Shown here: positions 18,102 through 27,190 of the stretch, piece after piece
How positions within the stretch are numbered: the first letter of the stretch is position 1
How the letters are laid out: each line of letters begins with the position of its first letter
From: Allobosea sp. 117
GTDB lineage: Bacteria; Pseudomonadota; Alphaproteobacteria; Rhizobiales; Xanthobacteraceae
NCBI RefSeq assembly: GCF_000702305.1
Contig: NZ_JNLC01000016.1
Span: forward strand, 186,001-250,000
Direction: 5' to 3'
Length of the DNA: 64,000 bases
Program-made: the position numbers and the translations under genes
The notes under the pieces: generated by a model
What the model was told of the DNA's origin: nothing
Database searches by the model: none
Seen by the model: only the letters and a program-made list of their open reading frames with translations

Positions 18102-19157
18102 TCACGGGAACAGCGCGATCTGATCGAGACCCGTCGTCTCGGGATAGCCGAGCACGAGGTTCATGTTCTGCACCGCCTGGCCGGAGGCGCCCTTCACCAG
18201 ATTGTCGGTCGCCGAGATGACGATCACCCGGTCCGGCGCGCGATCCTGGATCACGCCGATGAAAGCCATGTTCGAGCCCTTCACGAAGCGCGACTGCGGC
18301 ACCTGCCCGAGCGGCAGCACGTGCACGAAGGGCTCGGCCCTGTAGAAATCGGCCAGCACCCGGTGCACACCGGCCGCGCCGACGCCGGCGCCGGTCTTCA
18401 GATAGATGGTCGCGTAGATGCCGCGATTCATCGGCACCAGATGCGGCGTGAAGCTCGGCACCACGCTGCGGCCGGCCGCCTTGGAATATTCCTGGTCGAG
18501 CTCGGCCATGTGGCGATGGTGGCCGACGCCATAGGCGTGCATGCCGTCGCTCACCTCGGTGAAGAGCAGCGATTCCTTGGCCGAACGGCCGGCGCCGGTG
18601 ACGCCGCTCTTGGCGTCGATGACGATGTTCTCGGGCTCCACCGCGCCGGCCTCGATCAGCGGCACCACCGGCAGGATCGCCGTGGTGGTGTAGCAGCCGG
18701 GATTGGCGATAAGCCGAGCCTTGCGGATGTCCGAGCGATAGAGCTCGGTGATGCCGTAGACGGCCTCCTGCTGCAGCTCCAGCGCCTGATGGGGGTGGCC
18801 GTACCACTGCTCATAGGCGCCGGGATCGCGCAGCCGGAAATCGGCCGAGAGATCGACGATCTTGATGTGCGGCGCGAGCTCGAAGGTGCGCTTGATCACC
18901 TGCTGCGTCGTGCCGTGCGGCAGCGCGCAGAAGGCGAGATCGACATTGGACCAGTCGACCTCCTCGATCGTCACCAGCTTGGGCAGGCTCAGCGGCGCGA
19001 ATTGCGGGAAGACGTCGGCCATGCTCTGGCCGGCCTTGCGGTCGGCGGTGAGCGCGACGATCTCGACGCGCGGATGGCGGACGAGCAGTCGCACGAGTTC
19101 CGAGCCCGTATAGCCCGAAGCACCCAGTATCGCGATCCTCGCCTTGGCATCCGTCAT
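18102..19157 (-). CDS. argC: N-acetyl-gamma-glutamyl-phosphate reductase
   Basis: ArgC reduces N-acetylglutamyl phosphate to the semialdehyde in arginine synthesis. The 351-aa protein begins MTDAKARIAILGASGYTGSE, with the NADP motif at about 11-17 and the catalytic cysteine in NPGCYTTTA (Cys155). Later comes the conserved HRHMAELDQEYS stretch. The frame extends upstream to 19277, but the ATG at 19157 has TTGGAGGA at the right distance. This is the type 1 ArgC length. It stands alone. Confidence 0.96.
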   Translation of the reverse strand: MTDAKARIAILGASGYTGSELVRLLVRHPRVEIVALTADRKAGQSMADVFPQFAPLSLPKLVTIEEVDWSNVDLAFCALPHGTTQQVIKRTFELAPHIKIVDLSADFRLRDPGAYEQWYGHPHQALELQQEAVYGITELYRSDIRKARLIANPGCYTTTAILPVVPLIEAGAVEPENIVIDAKSGVTGAGRSAKESLLFTEVSDGMHAYGVGHHRHMAELDQEYSKAAGRSVVPSFTPHLVPMNRGIYATIYLKTGAGVGAAGVHRVLADFYRAEPFVHVLPLGQVPQSRFVKGSNMAFIGVIQDRAPDRVIVISATDNLVKGASGQAVQNMNLVLGYPETTGLDQIALFP

Positions 19158-19373
19158 GGACCCGTCCTCCAACTGCGCAGCGCGCCCTACATAAGCGCGG
19201 GCGCGCGCACCGCAATGCGCCCCGCGTCTACACCGAACCGCGCTGCGACGAAAGACGAGGCGGCGCTGGGCCGCCATGCCTTGCTGCGGCGAAACCTTGC
19301 TGCCATGAAAAGAATGACGATATGACTACCCCCAGCGGTGCGGGCCGCTCTCATGTAGAAGGAGCGTCTCGCC

Positions 19374-19658
19374 ATGCTCAGCCCTTTCGGATTCATCGGC
19401 CTCGGCTTTGAACTCGCCGGCCTCGCCAGCGAGGCGCAGGCGGTGGTAGCGCTGCGGCTCGCCCGCTTCGGCTCCGGCGACGTGCGCTCCGGCATGGAGG
19501 CCATGCGGATGGTGTCCGAGAAGATGGTGGCGCTCGGCGAGGCCAATCTGCGGATCGCCTCGGCGGCCGCCACCGGACGGCTCGACACGGCGCCTTCCGG
19601 CGTCGTTTCGCTCTACCGCCGGAAAGTGCGCGCCAACCGGCGCAGACTCTCGCGTTGA
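19374..19658 (+). CDS. Short helical conserved protein, phasin-like at most
   Basis: This 94-aa protein is predicted to be nearly all helix, rich in Ala, Arg and Met, ending RRKVRANRRRLSR. I recall similar short proteins as conserved hypotheticals in Rhizobiales. The amphipathic character resembles phasin-type helices, but I cannot assign a function. A good AAGGAG ribosome site lies just upstream. It sits between argC (divergent) and parE (same strand). Confidence 0.65.
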   Translation: MLSPFGFIGLGFELAGLASEAQAVVALRLARFGSGDVRSGMEAMRMVSEKMVALGEANLRIASAAATGRLDTAPSGVVSLYRRKVRANRRRLSR

Positions 19659-19756
19659 ACGCGCGGCAGTACCGTCCCGCGCAAGGGGCTGGCATAGTGC
19701 GTGGGAAGAACGAATCGCGTCCAACGTGACCACGCCCGCCCCGAGCCGAAGGCCCC

Positions 19757-21796
19757 ATGTCGAATCCGAACGATCTCTTCGCCACGCTGCCCGAACCCGA
19801 GCCTCGCCGCCCCGCAGCGGCGAAGGCGGAGCCGCGTCCAGCCTCCTCCTCGGCCGAGGCGGCCTATACCGCCGCGCATATCGAGGTGCTGGAAGGGCTG
19901 GAGCCGGTTCGCCGGCGGCCGGGCATGTATATCGGCGGCACCGACGAGAAGGCGCTGCACCACCTTTTCGCCGAGGTGATCGACAATTCGATGGACGAGG
20001 CGGTGGCGGGGCATGCCAGCTTCATCGAGGTCGAGCTCGATAGCGACGGCTTCCTGACCGTCACCGACAACGGCCGCGGCATCCCGGTCGAGAACCATCC
20101 GCGCTTTCCCGGCAAGTCGGCGCTGGAGGTGATCCTCACCACGCTGCATGCCGGCGGCAAGTTCGACAGCAAGGTCTACGAGACCTCGGGCGGCCTGCAT
20201 GGTGTCGGCGTCTCGGTGGTCAACGCGCTGTCCGACGTGCTGGAGGTCGAGGTGGCGCGCGGCCAGACGCTCTACCGCCAGACCTATTCGCGCGGCCTGC
20301 CGCAGGGGCCGCTCGCCGAAGTCGGCCGGGTGCTGAACCGGCGCGGCACGCGGATTCGGTTTCATCCGGACGCGCAGATCTTCGGCACCGAGGCCCGCTT
20401 CAAGCCCGCCCGCGTGTTCCGCATGGCGCGCTCCAAGGCCTATCTGTTCGGCGGCGTCGAGATCCGCTGGAACTGCGATCCGGCGCTCGTCGCCGGAACG
20501 GACGTGCCGGAGAAGGCCACCTTCCGCTTCCCCGGCGGCCTCAAGGACTATCTCGCTGCTGACATCACCGGCGGCACGCTGGTGCACTCGGATATCTTCG
20601 CCGGCAAGACGGCGCGGCCGGGCGGGCACGGCTCGGTGGAATGGGCGGTCGCCTGGCTTGCCGACGCCGATGGCGGCGTTTCCTCCTACTGCAACACCAT
20701 CCCGACCGCCGAGGGCGGCACCCACGAGGCCGGCTTCCGCACCGCACTGCTGCGCGGCCTGCGCGACCATGCCGAGCGCATCGGCAGCGCAAAGCGCGCC
20801 GCCTCCGTCACCGGCGACGACGTGATGGCGGGCTGCGCGGCGATGCTCTCGGTGTTCGTCCGCGAGCCGGAGTTCCAGGGCCAGACCAAGGAGAAGCTCG
20901 CCACGGCGGAGGCGACGCGCATCGTCGAGAACGCGATCCGCGACCCGTTCGACCATTGGCTGGCCGGCAATCCGATGCAGGCGAGCCGGCTGCTCGACTG
21001 GGTGATCGAGCGCGCCGAGGAACGGCTTCGCAGGCGGCAGGAGAAGGAGATCTCCCGCAAGAGCGCAGTGCGCAAGCTGCGCCTGCCGGGCAAGCTCACC
21101 GACTGCTCGAACAGCTCGGCGGCCGGTTCGGAGCTGTTCATCGTCGAGGGCGATTCGGCCGGCGGCTCGGCCAAGATGGGCCGTGACCGGCAAACCCAAG
21201 CCATCCTGCCGCTGCGCGGCAAGATCCTGAACGTCGCCAGCGCCGGACGCGACAAGCTCGCCCAGAACCAGCAGCTCGCCGACCTCATCCAGGCGCTGGG
21301 CTGCGGCACCGGCAGCCACTACCGCGACGAGGACCTGCGCTACGAGCGGGTCATCATCATGACCGACGCCGATGTCGACGGCGCACACATCGCCTCGCTG
21401 CTGGTCACCTTCTTCTTCCGGCAGATGCCGAAGATGATCGAGAACGGCCACCTGTTCCTCGCCGTGCCGCCGCTCTACCGCATCGCGCAGGGTGCCAAGA
21501 CGCTCTATGCGCGCGATGAGGCGCATCGCGACGCGCTGCTGGCGCGCGAGTTCAGCGGGCGCGGCAAGGTCGAGGTCAACCGCTTCAAGGGCCTCGGCGA
21601 GATGATGCCGGGCCAGCTCAAGGAAACCACCATGGACCCGAAGACGCGCACGCTGCTGCGCGTCACCGTGGAGGAGGCCGAGAAGGCCGCCACCGCCGAT
21701 GCCGTCGAGCGACTGATGGGCAACAAGCCCGAGAGCCGCTTCGCCTTCATCTCCGAGCGCGCCGCCTTCGCCGGCGAGGAACTCCTGGATATCTGA
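19757..21796 (+). CDS. parE: DNA topoisomerase IV subunit B
   Basis: This is the ATPase subunit of topoisomerase IV, which decatenates daughter chromosomes with ParC. The 679-aa protein shows the GHKL ATPase motifs (RPGMYIGGTD, EVIDNSMDEAVAG, TDNGRGIP, GGLHGVGVSVVNALS). It also has the TOPRIM metal sites EGDSAGGSA (near 465) and MTDADVDGAHI. Its length and the ALHHLFAEV version of the ATP motif favour ParE over GyrB. An N-terminal Pro/Ala-rich extension of about 30 residues precedes the domain. Confidence 0.95.
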   Translation: MSNPNDLFATLPEPEPRRPAAAKAEPRPASSSAEAAYTAAHIEVLEGLEPVRRRPGMYIGGTDEKALHHLFAEVIDNSMDEAVAGHASFIEVELDSDGFLTVTDNGRGIPVENHPRFPGKSALEVILTTLHAGGKFDSKVYETSGGLHGVGVSVVNALSDVLEVEVARGQTLYRQTYSRGLPQGPLAEVGRVLNRRGTRIRFHPDAQIFGTEARFKPARVFRMARSKAYLFGGVEIRWNCDPALVAGTDVPEKATFRFPGGLKDYLAADITGGTLVHSDIFAGKTARPGGHGSVEWAVAWLADADGGVSSYCNTIPTAEGGTHEAGFRTALLRGLRDHAERIGSAKRAASVTGDDVMAGCAAMLSVFVREPEFQGQTKEKLATAEATRIVENAIRDPFDHWLAGNPMQASRLLDWVIERAEERLRRRQEKEISRKSAVRKLRLPGKLTDCSNSSAAGSELFIVEGDSAGGSAKMGRDRQTQAILPLRGKILNVASAGRDKLAQNQQLADLIQALGCGTGSHYRDEDLRYERVIIMTDADVDGAHIASLLVTFFFRQMPKMIENGHLFLAVPPLYRIAQGAKTLYARDEAHRDALLAREFSGRGKVEVNRFKGLGEMMPGQLKETTMDPKTRTLLRVTVEEAEKAATADAVERLMGNKPESRFAFISERAAFAGEELLDI

Positions 21797-21824
21797 CAGG
21801 CTATGCGCTTGACGCGGCTCCGCG

Positions 21825-23678
21825 TCACGCGCCGGGCGGCGGGCCGCCCAGCGCCCGCAGGGCATTTAGGATCACCGCGACGTCGATCGCCTCCTGCACC
21901 AGCGCGCCCTGAACCGGGCTGAGCCACCCGGCGGCGGCAATCGCCATTGCCAGGAAGGACAGCCCGATGCCGACGATGACGCTTTGCCGGGCGATGCCGA
22001 GCGAGCGGCGGGCGATCGCCATCGCCTCGCCGAGGCGGTCCAGCCGGTCGGTCATCAGCACCGCGTCGGCGGCTTCCGAGGACGCCGCGGCTCCCCGCGC
22101 GCCCATGGCGACGCCAAGCGTCGCGGCCGCGAGCGCCGGCGCGTCGTTCACGCCATCGCCGAGCATCATCACCGGGCCGCGCCGTCGCTCCTCCTCGACG
22201 ATCGCCACCTTGTCCTCGGGCCGGAGACCGGCGCGCACCTCGTCGACGCCGAGCGCGGCGCCGATATGCTCGGCGACGTCGCGCCGGTCGCCCGAAGCGA
22301 GCACGATGCGCTCGACGCCGGAGCGCCGCCAGCTTGCGAGCGCGCCGGCAGCCTCGGCGCGGAGCTCGTCCGCCAGCAGCAGCAGGCCCGCCGGGAGGCC
22401 ATCCACCGCGATCGCCACGCGCAGCGTACCGGGCGAGCGCGGCACGTCATGCAGCACGCCGCCGCGAAGCGCGCTCCGCACATAATCGATGCCGCCGACG
22501 CGCACCCGGCGGCCGGCAACGTCGCCCTCGACCCCCTCGCCCGGCGTCTCCTCGACGTTGCGGGGCATGGAGAGCGTGAGGCCGCGCGCCTGCGCCGCGT
22601 GCACCAGCGAGGCGGCCACCACATGCTGCGAGGCCTGATCCAGAGAGGCGGCGAGCCGCAGCAACTCCGCCTCGGGCAGATCGCCCATCGGCTCGATGGC
22701 GACCAGGCTGGCTTGGCCCTGCGTCAGTGTCCCGGTCTTGTCGACCACGGCGCAGCGTATGCCGGCGAGCGCCTCGAGCACGCCCGCGCCCTTGACCAGC
22801 ACGCCGCGCCGCGCCGCGCGGGACACACCGGCGATCAGCGCCACCGGCACGGCGAGGATCAGCGGGCACGGAGTCGCCGTAACGAGCACCGCGAGCGCGC
22901 GCACCGGATCGCCGCTCGCCGCATAGGCGCCGCCAGCGATGACCAGCACGACGGCGAGGAAGACCAGTGCATAGCGGTCGGCGAGGCGTCCGATCGGCGC
23001 CTTTGCCTCGCGCGCGGCCTCGACCAGCCGGACGATACCCGCATAGGTGCTCTCGGACGCGGGACGGTCGGCGAGAAGATCGAAGGGCGCGCCGGCGTTG
23101 AGCGCACCGCTCGGGATTTCAGCGTGCGGGGCGAGCGTCACCGGCAGCGATTCGCCAGTGAGCGCCGACAGGTCGATGAGCGCGATGCCGTCGGCCACCC
23201 GCCCGTCGACCGGAACCACCTCGCCCTTGCGCACCAGCAGGCGGTCGCCGGGCTTCACCGCCTCGATCGGCACCTCGCTCAGGCCGTCCTGCGCATAGCG
23301 CAGGGCCGAGCGGGGCGCGCGGGCGACCAGCGCCGCCATCTCGCGGGTGGCGCGGCGTTCCGCGAAGGTTTCGAGATACTGCCCGCCGGCATACATGAGC
23401 GCGACGACGACGGCGGCCAACGGTTCGCCGAGCAGCAGGGCGCCGCCCATCGACAGGGCCGCCACGATGTCGAGGCCGGTGTCGCCTCGGCGCAGGCTCA
23501 CGACGATCTGCACCAGAAGCGTCGCGACGACCGGCACGGTGGCCAGCGCCCATACCGTCCCGGCGCCCCCGCCCCGGCCTGATGCGACGAGGAGGAAACC
23601 GGCGGCGAGCCCGAGGGCGGGGATGAGGACCAGCAGCGAGCGGATCGTCGTCACCCATCGGCGCGGCAGCGAGATCAT
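21825..23678 (-). CDS. Heavy-metal-translocating P-type ATPase (P1B-like)
   Basis: This 617-aa membrane pump contains TGES (174-177) in the actuator domain and the transmembrane metal-site motif TPCPL (269-273). The phosphorylated Asp lies in DKTGTLT (Asp313) and the hinge is MLGDGVNDAPALA. There is no N-terminal heavy-metal-binding domain, and only about six membrane helices are evident. P1B pumps normally carry an HP dipeptide in the nucleotide-binding domain; the corresponding place here reads SQHVVAAS. The CPL in place of CPC suggests a subgroup handling divalent metals such as Zn, Co or Mn. The metal cannot be deduced. Confidence 0.85.
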   Translation of the reverse strand: MISLPRRWVTTIRSLLVLIPALGLAAGFLLVASGRGGGAGTVWALATVPVVATLLVQIVVSLRRGDTGLDIVAALSMGGALLLGEPLAAVVVALMYAGGQYLETFAERRATREMAALVARAPRSALRYAQDGLSEVPIEAVKPGDRLLVRKGEVVPVDGRVADGIALIDLSALTGESLPVTLAPHAEIPSGALNAGAPFDLLADRPASESTYAGIVRLVEAAREAKAPIGRLADRYALVFLAVVLVIAGGAYAASGDPVRALAVLVTATPCPLILAVPVALIAGVSRAARRGVLVKGAGVLEALAGIRCAVVDKTGTLTQGQASLVAIEPMGDLPEAELLRLAASLDQASQHVVAASLVHAAQARGLTLSMPRNVEETPGEGVEGDVAGRRVRVGGIDYVRSALRGGVLHDVPRSPGTLRVAIAVDGLPAGLLLLADELRAEAAGALASWRRSGVERIVLASGDRRDVAEHIGAALGVDEVRAGLRPEDKVAIVEEERRRGPVMMLGDGVNDAPALAAATLGVAMGARGAAASSEAADAVLMTDRLDRLGEAMAIARRSLGIARQSVIVGIGLSFLAMAIAAAGWLSPVQGALVQEAIDVAVILNALRALGGPPPGA

Positions 23679-23835
23679 GACGGCGGAACGGTCCCTGACG
23701 GACGACGCCCGCCCGAAGCTCCCCGCTCGCGCCGGGCTGGATCAAGATACAGATTGGAACGATTGAAAAGAATATCAGAACGAGGGAATCGCGAGCCGGT
23801 CGGCGGCGAGGCACTCCTGGGGCATCCGAGGGGCC

Positions 23836-24465
23836 TTACCGCCGCTCGAAGGCGATCCGTGCCGCGAGGCCGAGGAAGATGCAGCCGGTGAGCATCTGAA
23901 AACCGCGCGCGAGACGACGGCGCGCGGCGAGCCAGCTTCCGATGGTGCCGGCAAAGCCGCCGACGGCGAGGTTCACCAGCATGCCACCGGCATTGAAGAT
24001 GCCGCCGAGAACGAGGAACTGCGCCAGCGTCGACCCCCGCTCGGGATCGACGAATTGCGGCAGGAAGGCGAGGATGAACACCGCAACCTTCGGGTTGAGC
24101 AGGTTCACCACCACCGCCTCGCGAAACGCGCGCGCCGCCGTCCCCGTCGCACCGGCGCGGAGCGCAAGATCAGGCGCGGGCTGCCGCCACGCCTGGACGG
24201 CCAGATAAACGAGATAGGCAACACCCGCCCAGCGGATAACCTCGAAGGCGGCCGGATGCGCGCGCAGCAGCGCGGCAAGGCCAACGCCGGCGATCAGCGT
24301 ATGGATCAGCCCGCCAACGGTGATGCCGGCCGACGCCGCCATCCCGGCGCGCGGGCCGGCACGCATCCCCTGCCCCAGGCAGAACAGCATGTCGTTGCCG
24401 GGGGTGAGGTTCAGCGCCAGCGCCGCCGGCACGAAGATGAGGAGAACGTCCGTCGGAACCAGCAT
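23836..24465 (-). CDS. LysE-family translocator
   Basis: This 209-aa inner-membrane exporter of the RhtB/LysE type has six hydrophobic helices. It has the family motif LNLTPGND near residues 19-26, a PGND-type signature, and LLNPKVAVFILAFLPQFV in the middle. Such proteins export amino acids or small metabolites; the substrate is not determined. A modest AGAGG ribosome site precedes the ATG. It is 29 bp downstream of the Gre-like gene on the same strand, so the two may be cotranscribed. Confidence 0.88.
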   Translation of the reverse strand: MLVPTDVLLIFVPAALALNLTPGNDMLFCLGQGMRAGPRAGMAASAGITVGGLIHTLIAGVGLAALLRAHPAAFEVIRWAGVAYLVYLAVQAWRQPAPDLALRAGATGTAARAFREAVVVNLLNPKVAVFILAFLPQFVDPERGSTLAQFLVLGGIFNAGGMLVNLAVGGFAGTIGSWLAARRRLARGFQMLTGCIFLGLAARIAFERR

Positions 24466-24494
24466 GCATGTGCCTCTTCTGTCCTTGCGCCGGC

Positions 24495-24971
24495 CTATAC
24501 CGGTTCCGGGCGCGGGTCGATGGCGACGATCTCCAGCGTGCCGGCCGGCAGATCGACCTCGTCGCCGAGGCCCTTGCCGAGCAGGGCCTGCGCCACCGGC
24601 GCGCTCCAGGCGATGCGGCCCTCCTTCGGTTCGGCCTCATCCTCGCCGACCAGGCGATAGGTTCGGCGCCGACCGTCCTCGTCCTCCAGCGTCACCGCCA
24701 TGCCGACGGTGACCGTCTCGCCATCCTGCGGCGGATCGACCGGCTCGGCATTGGCGCGACGCGCGGTCCAGTAGCGCAGGTCGCGTGAGGCGCGGGCGAT
24801 GCCGTCGCGGTCACCGCTCGCGCTCGCGCCCGCCAGCGCCTCGCGCAGGCGCTCGATCTCGGCCTCGATCAGAGCGAGGCCACGTCGGGTGACGAGGTTG
24901 CGGCGCGGGCTGACCGGACGCTCGGGCAGCGCCTCGGCACCCGAATCTTCCTTGACGAAGGCACGGCTCAT
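24495..24971 (-). CDS. Gre-family-like transcription factor without acidic tip
   Basis: This 158-aa protein has a GreA/GreB/Rnk-type C-terminal FKBP-like domain (about 85-152, VTVGMAVTLEDEDGRRRTYRLVG ... GDEVDLPAGTLEIVAI). The preceding helical hairpin (about 28-75, TRRGLALIEAEIERLREAL) is short. GreA and GreB have the RNA-cleavage tip GD(L/R)xENAxY; here the region reads ASGDRDGIARASRDLRYW, without the two conserved acidic tip residues in their usual place. It should bind RNA polymerase near the secondary channel, but cleavage stimulation is doubtful. The ATG at 24971 has AGGGAG 8 nt upstream; the longer frame from 25043 is less likely. Confidence 0.8.
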   Translation of the reverse strand: MSRAFVKEDSGAEALPERPVSPRRNLVTRRGLALIEAEIERLREALAGASASGDRDGIARASRDLRYWTARRANAEPVDPPQDGETVTVGMAVTLEDEDGRRRTYRLVGEDEAEPKEGRIAWSAPVAQALLGKGLGDEVDLPAGTLEIVAIDPRPEPV

Positions 24972-25070
24972 CGGTGGGCACTCCCTGGCGCCGCTCGGGG
25001 GTTCGGAACCGGCGGCGAACGCTTTTGCACGGCCGGCCGTCACGAAGGCGCTTGACAGCGGCGAAAGACG

Positions 25071-25098
25071 TTGACTTTACGAGACTTCTGCCTATGTT
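25071..25098 (+). promoter_or_regulatory. Sigma70-type promoter for the DEAD-box helicase gene
   Basis: TTGACT (25071-25076), 16 nt, TATGTT (25093-25098) is a good housekeeping promoter match. It would give a leader of about 110 nt. That leader contains the inverted pair GCGTCGT (25104-25110) and ACGACGC (25143-25149). Confidence 0.55.
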
Positions 25099-25214
25099 GC
25101 ATCGCGTCGTCCGATATTCCGAATAAAGCGCTCCGCGCGAAGACGACGCAATCCGTCCCCGGTTACGGCTCGGGGGGTCCGGTGAGCGGTGCGCTGCCGC
25201 AGAATTGACCCTAG

Positions 25215-26708
25215 ATGCCCTTTAACGAACTTGGCCTGAGCGAGAAAGTGCTCTCGGCCGTCGCCGATGCCGGCTACACGGAGCCGACCCCGATCCAGGC
25301 GCAGGCCATTCCGCATGTGCTGGAACGCCGCGACGTGCTCGGCCTTGCCCAGACAGGCACCGGAAAGACCGCCGCGTTCACCCTGCCGATGCTCACCCTG
25401 CTTGAGCAGGGCCGCGCCCGCGCCCGCATGCCGCGCACGCTCATCCTCGAGCCGACGCGCGAGCTCGCCGCCCAGGTCGAAGAGAACTTCGTCAAGTACG
25501 GCAAGAACCACAAGCTCAACGTCGCCCTGCTGATCGGCGGCGTCTCCTTCGGCGACCAGGACTCCAAGCTGCTGCGCGGCGTCGACGTGCTGATCGCTAC
25601 CCCGGGCCGCCTGCTCGACCATGTGGAACGCGGCCGCTTGCTGCTCTCCGGCATCGAGATCCTCGTGATCGACGAAGCCGACCGCATGCTGGACATGGGC
25701 TTCATCCCGGACATCGAGCGCGTCTGCAAGCTGGTGCCTTTCACCCGGCAGACGTTGTTCTTCTCCGCCACCATGCCGCCCGAGATCCAGCGGCTGGTGT
25801 CGCAGTTCCTCTCCAATCCGGTGCAGGTCGAGGCCTCGCGCCCCTCCTCTACGGCCGCGACCATCACCCAGATGCTCGTCGCCAGCCCGAAGGAGGACTA
25901 CGCCAAGCGCGAGAAGCTGCGCGAGCTGATCACCACCGCCGAGAACCTGCAGAACGGCATCATCTTCTGCAACCGCAAGAGCGAAGTCGCGGTGGTGCAC
26001 AAGTCGCTGCAGCGGCACGGCTTCAAGGCGGTCTGCCTGCACGGCGACATGGACCAGCGCTCGCGCATGCAGGCGCTCGACCAGTTCCGCACCGGCGAGG
26101 CGAACCTGCTGGTGGCCTCCGACGTCGCCGCCCGCGGCCTCGACATCCCGGCGGTGAGCCACGTCTTCAACTACGACACGCCGCATCACGCCGAAGACTA
26201 TGTCCACCGCATCGGCCGTACCGGCCGCGCCGGCCGCGCCGGCGCCGCCTTCACCATCGTCACGCCAGCCGACGCCAAGTCGCTGGCGGCGATCGAGAAG
26301 CTGATCGGCCGGCCGATCGACTGGTTCGGTTCGACGCTGAGCGAGCTGCCGCCGTCCGAAGGACGCAGCCCGCGCGGGGATCGTGGCGAGCGCGGAGACC
26401 GTGGGGATCGCAGCGAGCGCCGCGGCGCCCGTCCGGCCCGCCGGCGCGGCGAGCGTGCTCCCGCCGAGGCTGCCGAGGAACCCGCCGTCGCCCACGACGC
26501 CGCTGATTCCGCTCGGCCCGCGCGCCGCAAGGCCGCGCGCCCGGAGAGCCGCGAGCCCGCGCCCGCTCCCGCCGCGACACGCGCCCCGGTCACCCCGAGC
26601 ACGCCGCGCCGCGCCGCCGAACGTCCCGTCGCGCGCAACGACGAGCCGGCGGACACCTCTCACCTGCCCGCCTTCCTGCTGCGGCCGGTCCGCATCAAGG
26701 CCGGCTGA
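25215..26708 (+). CDS. DEAD-box RNA helicase (RhlE-like)
   Basis: This ATP-dependent RNA helicase (497 aa) probably acts in ribosome assembly or RNA decay. Helicase motifs are in order: Q motif PTPIQAQ (24-30), Walker A TGTGKT (47-52), PTREL (80-84), DEAD in VIDEAD (151-156), SAT (184-186), and HRIGRTGRAGRAG in the second RecA domain. After about residue 385 comes a tail of some 110 residues rich in Arg, Gly, Glu, Pro and Ala (GDRGERGDRGDRSERRG), typical of an RNA-binding disordered extension. It converges with the suf operon, from which it is separated by repeat copy 2. Confidence 0.93.
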   Translation: MPFNELGLSEKVLSAVADAGYTEPTPIQAQAIPHVLERRDVLGLAQTGTGKTAAFTLPMLTLLEQGRARARMPRTLILEPTRELAAQVEENFVKYGKNHKLNVALLIGGVSFGDQDSKLLRGVDVLIATPGRLLDHVERGRLLLSGIEILVIDEADRMLDMGFIPDIERVCKLVPFTRQTLFFSATMPPEIQRLVSQFLSNPVQVEASRPSSTAATITQMLVASPKEDYAKREKLRELITTAENLQNGIIFCNRKSEVAVVHKSLQRHGFKAVCLHGDMDQRSRMQALDQFRTGEANLLVASDVAARGLDIPAVSHVFNYDTPHHAEDYVHRIGRTGRAGRAGAAFTIVTPADAKSLAAIEKLIGRPIDWFGSTLSELPPSEGRSPRGDRGERGDRGDRSERRGARPARRRGERAPAEAAEEPAVAHDAADSARPARRKAARPESREPAPAPAATRAPVTPSTPRRAAERPVARNDEPADTSHLPAFLLRPVRIKAG

Positions 26709-26747
26709 CGGCTCCCGCCCGCCCTCCATCAGGATCGACGCCCGGCT

Positions 26748-26811
26748 GAAGCATTTTGAATCGAGAGCACTTTCTTATCGATCAGGTGACTCCACCTGAT
26801 CGGAAAGAGCT
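26748..26811. repeat. Palindromic repeat family A, copy 2
   Basis: This is a relative of the unit at 18035-18095, sharing AATCGAGAGCAC and the following palindrome. CGATCAGGTG (26779-26788) pairs with CACCTGATCG (26793-26802), a perfect 10-bp stem with a 4-nt loop. It lies between the convergent helicase gene and the last suf-operon gene, where it could stop transcription from both sides. Confidence 0.72.
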
Positions 26812-26819
26812 ACAGGGTT

Positions 26820-27185
26820 TCAACGCGGCAGGCGTTTCTGGCCGGTCCGTGAACGGCGTGCGGCCGGCTTCGCCGCCGCCTCCTGAGCCACGCGCAGCGC
26901 CCTATAGGCAATCTCGGCGACGGCCTCGGCGTCGTCGATGCGGCGGGGTGGAATGGACCAGTAGCTGGTCGTCACCTGCCGCCCGCGCCCCTCATAGGCG
27001 AAAGGGTGCGAGCCCTCGGCCTGCAGGGTATCGGCGAAGTCGGAATCGGTCTTGAGGTAAATCTCGTCGTCCACCATCAGGGCGAACATCACGCCCGCGG
27101 CGTAGATGCCGAGGCCACCGAACATGCGCCGGCAGCGCACCGGGCCGAAGGCGGTGAAGACATCTTCGACCGCCGCGCCGTCCAT
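26820..27185 (-). CDS. TfoX N-terminal-domain protein
   Basis: This 121-aa protein matches the TfoX/Sxy N-terminal fold: MDGAAVEDVFTAFGPVRCRRMFGGLGIY, then FALMVDDEIYLKTD and a C-terminal basic tail. In gammaproteobacteria TfoX controls competence. In Rhizobiales the stand-alone domain is a conserved protein of unknown role. It starts 5 bp after the sufA stop on the same strand and so is probably the last gene of the suf operon. A longer frame upstream runs antiframe over sufA; the ATG at 27185 is the sensible start. Confidence 0.8.
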   Translation of the reverse strand: MDGAAVEDVFTAFGPVRCRRMFGGLGIYAAGVMFALMVDDEIYLKTDSDFADTLQAEGSHPFAYEGRGRQVTTSYWSIPPRRIDDAEAVAEIAYRALRVAQEAAAKPAARRSRTGQKRLPR

Positions 27186-27190
27186 GGCGC

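Noticed and set aside
19613-21865. A 750-codon minus-strand frame opposite parE
   Set aside because: It is an exact shadow of parE with no recognisable motif. parE has full topoisomerase signatures.
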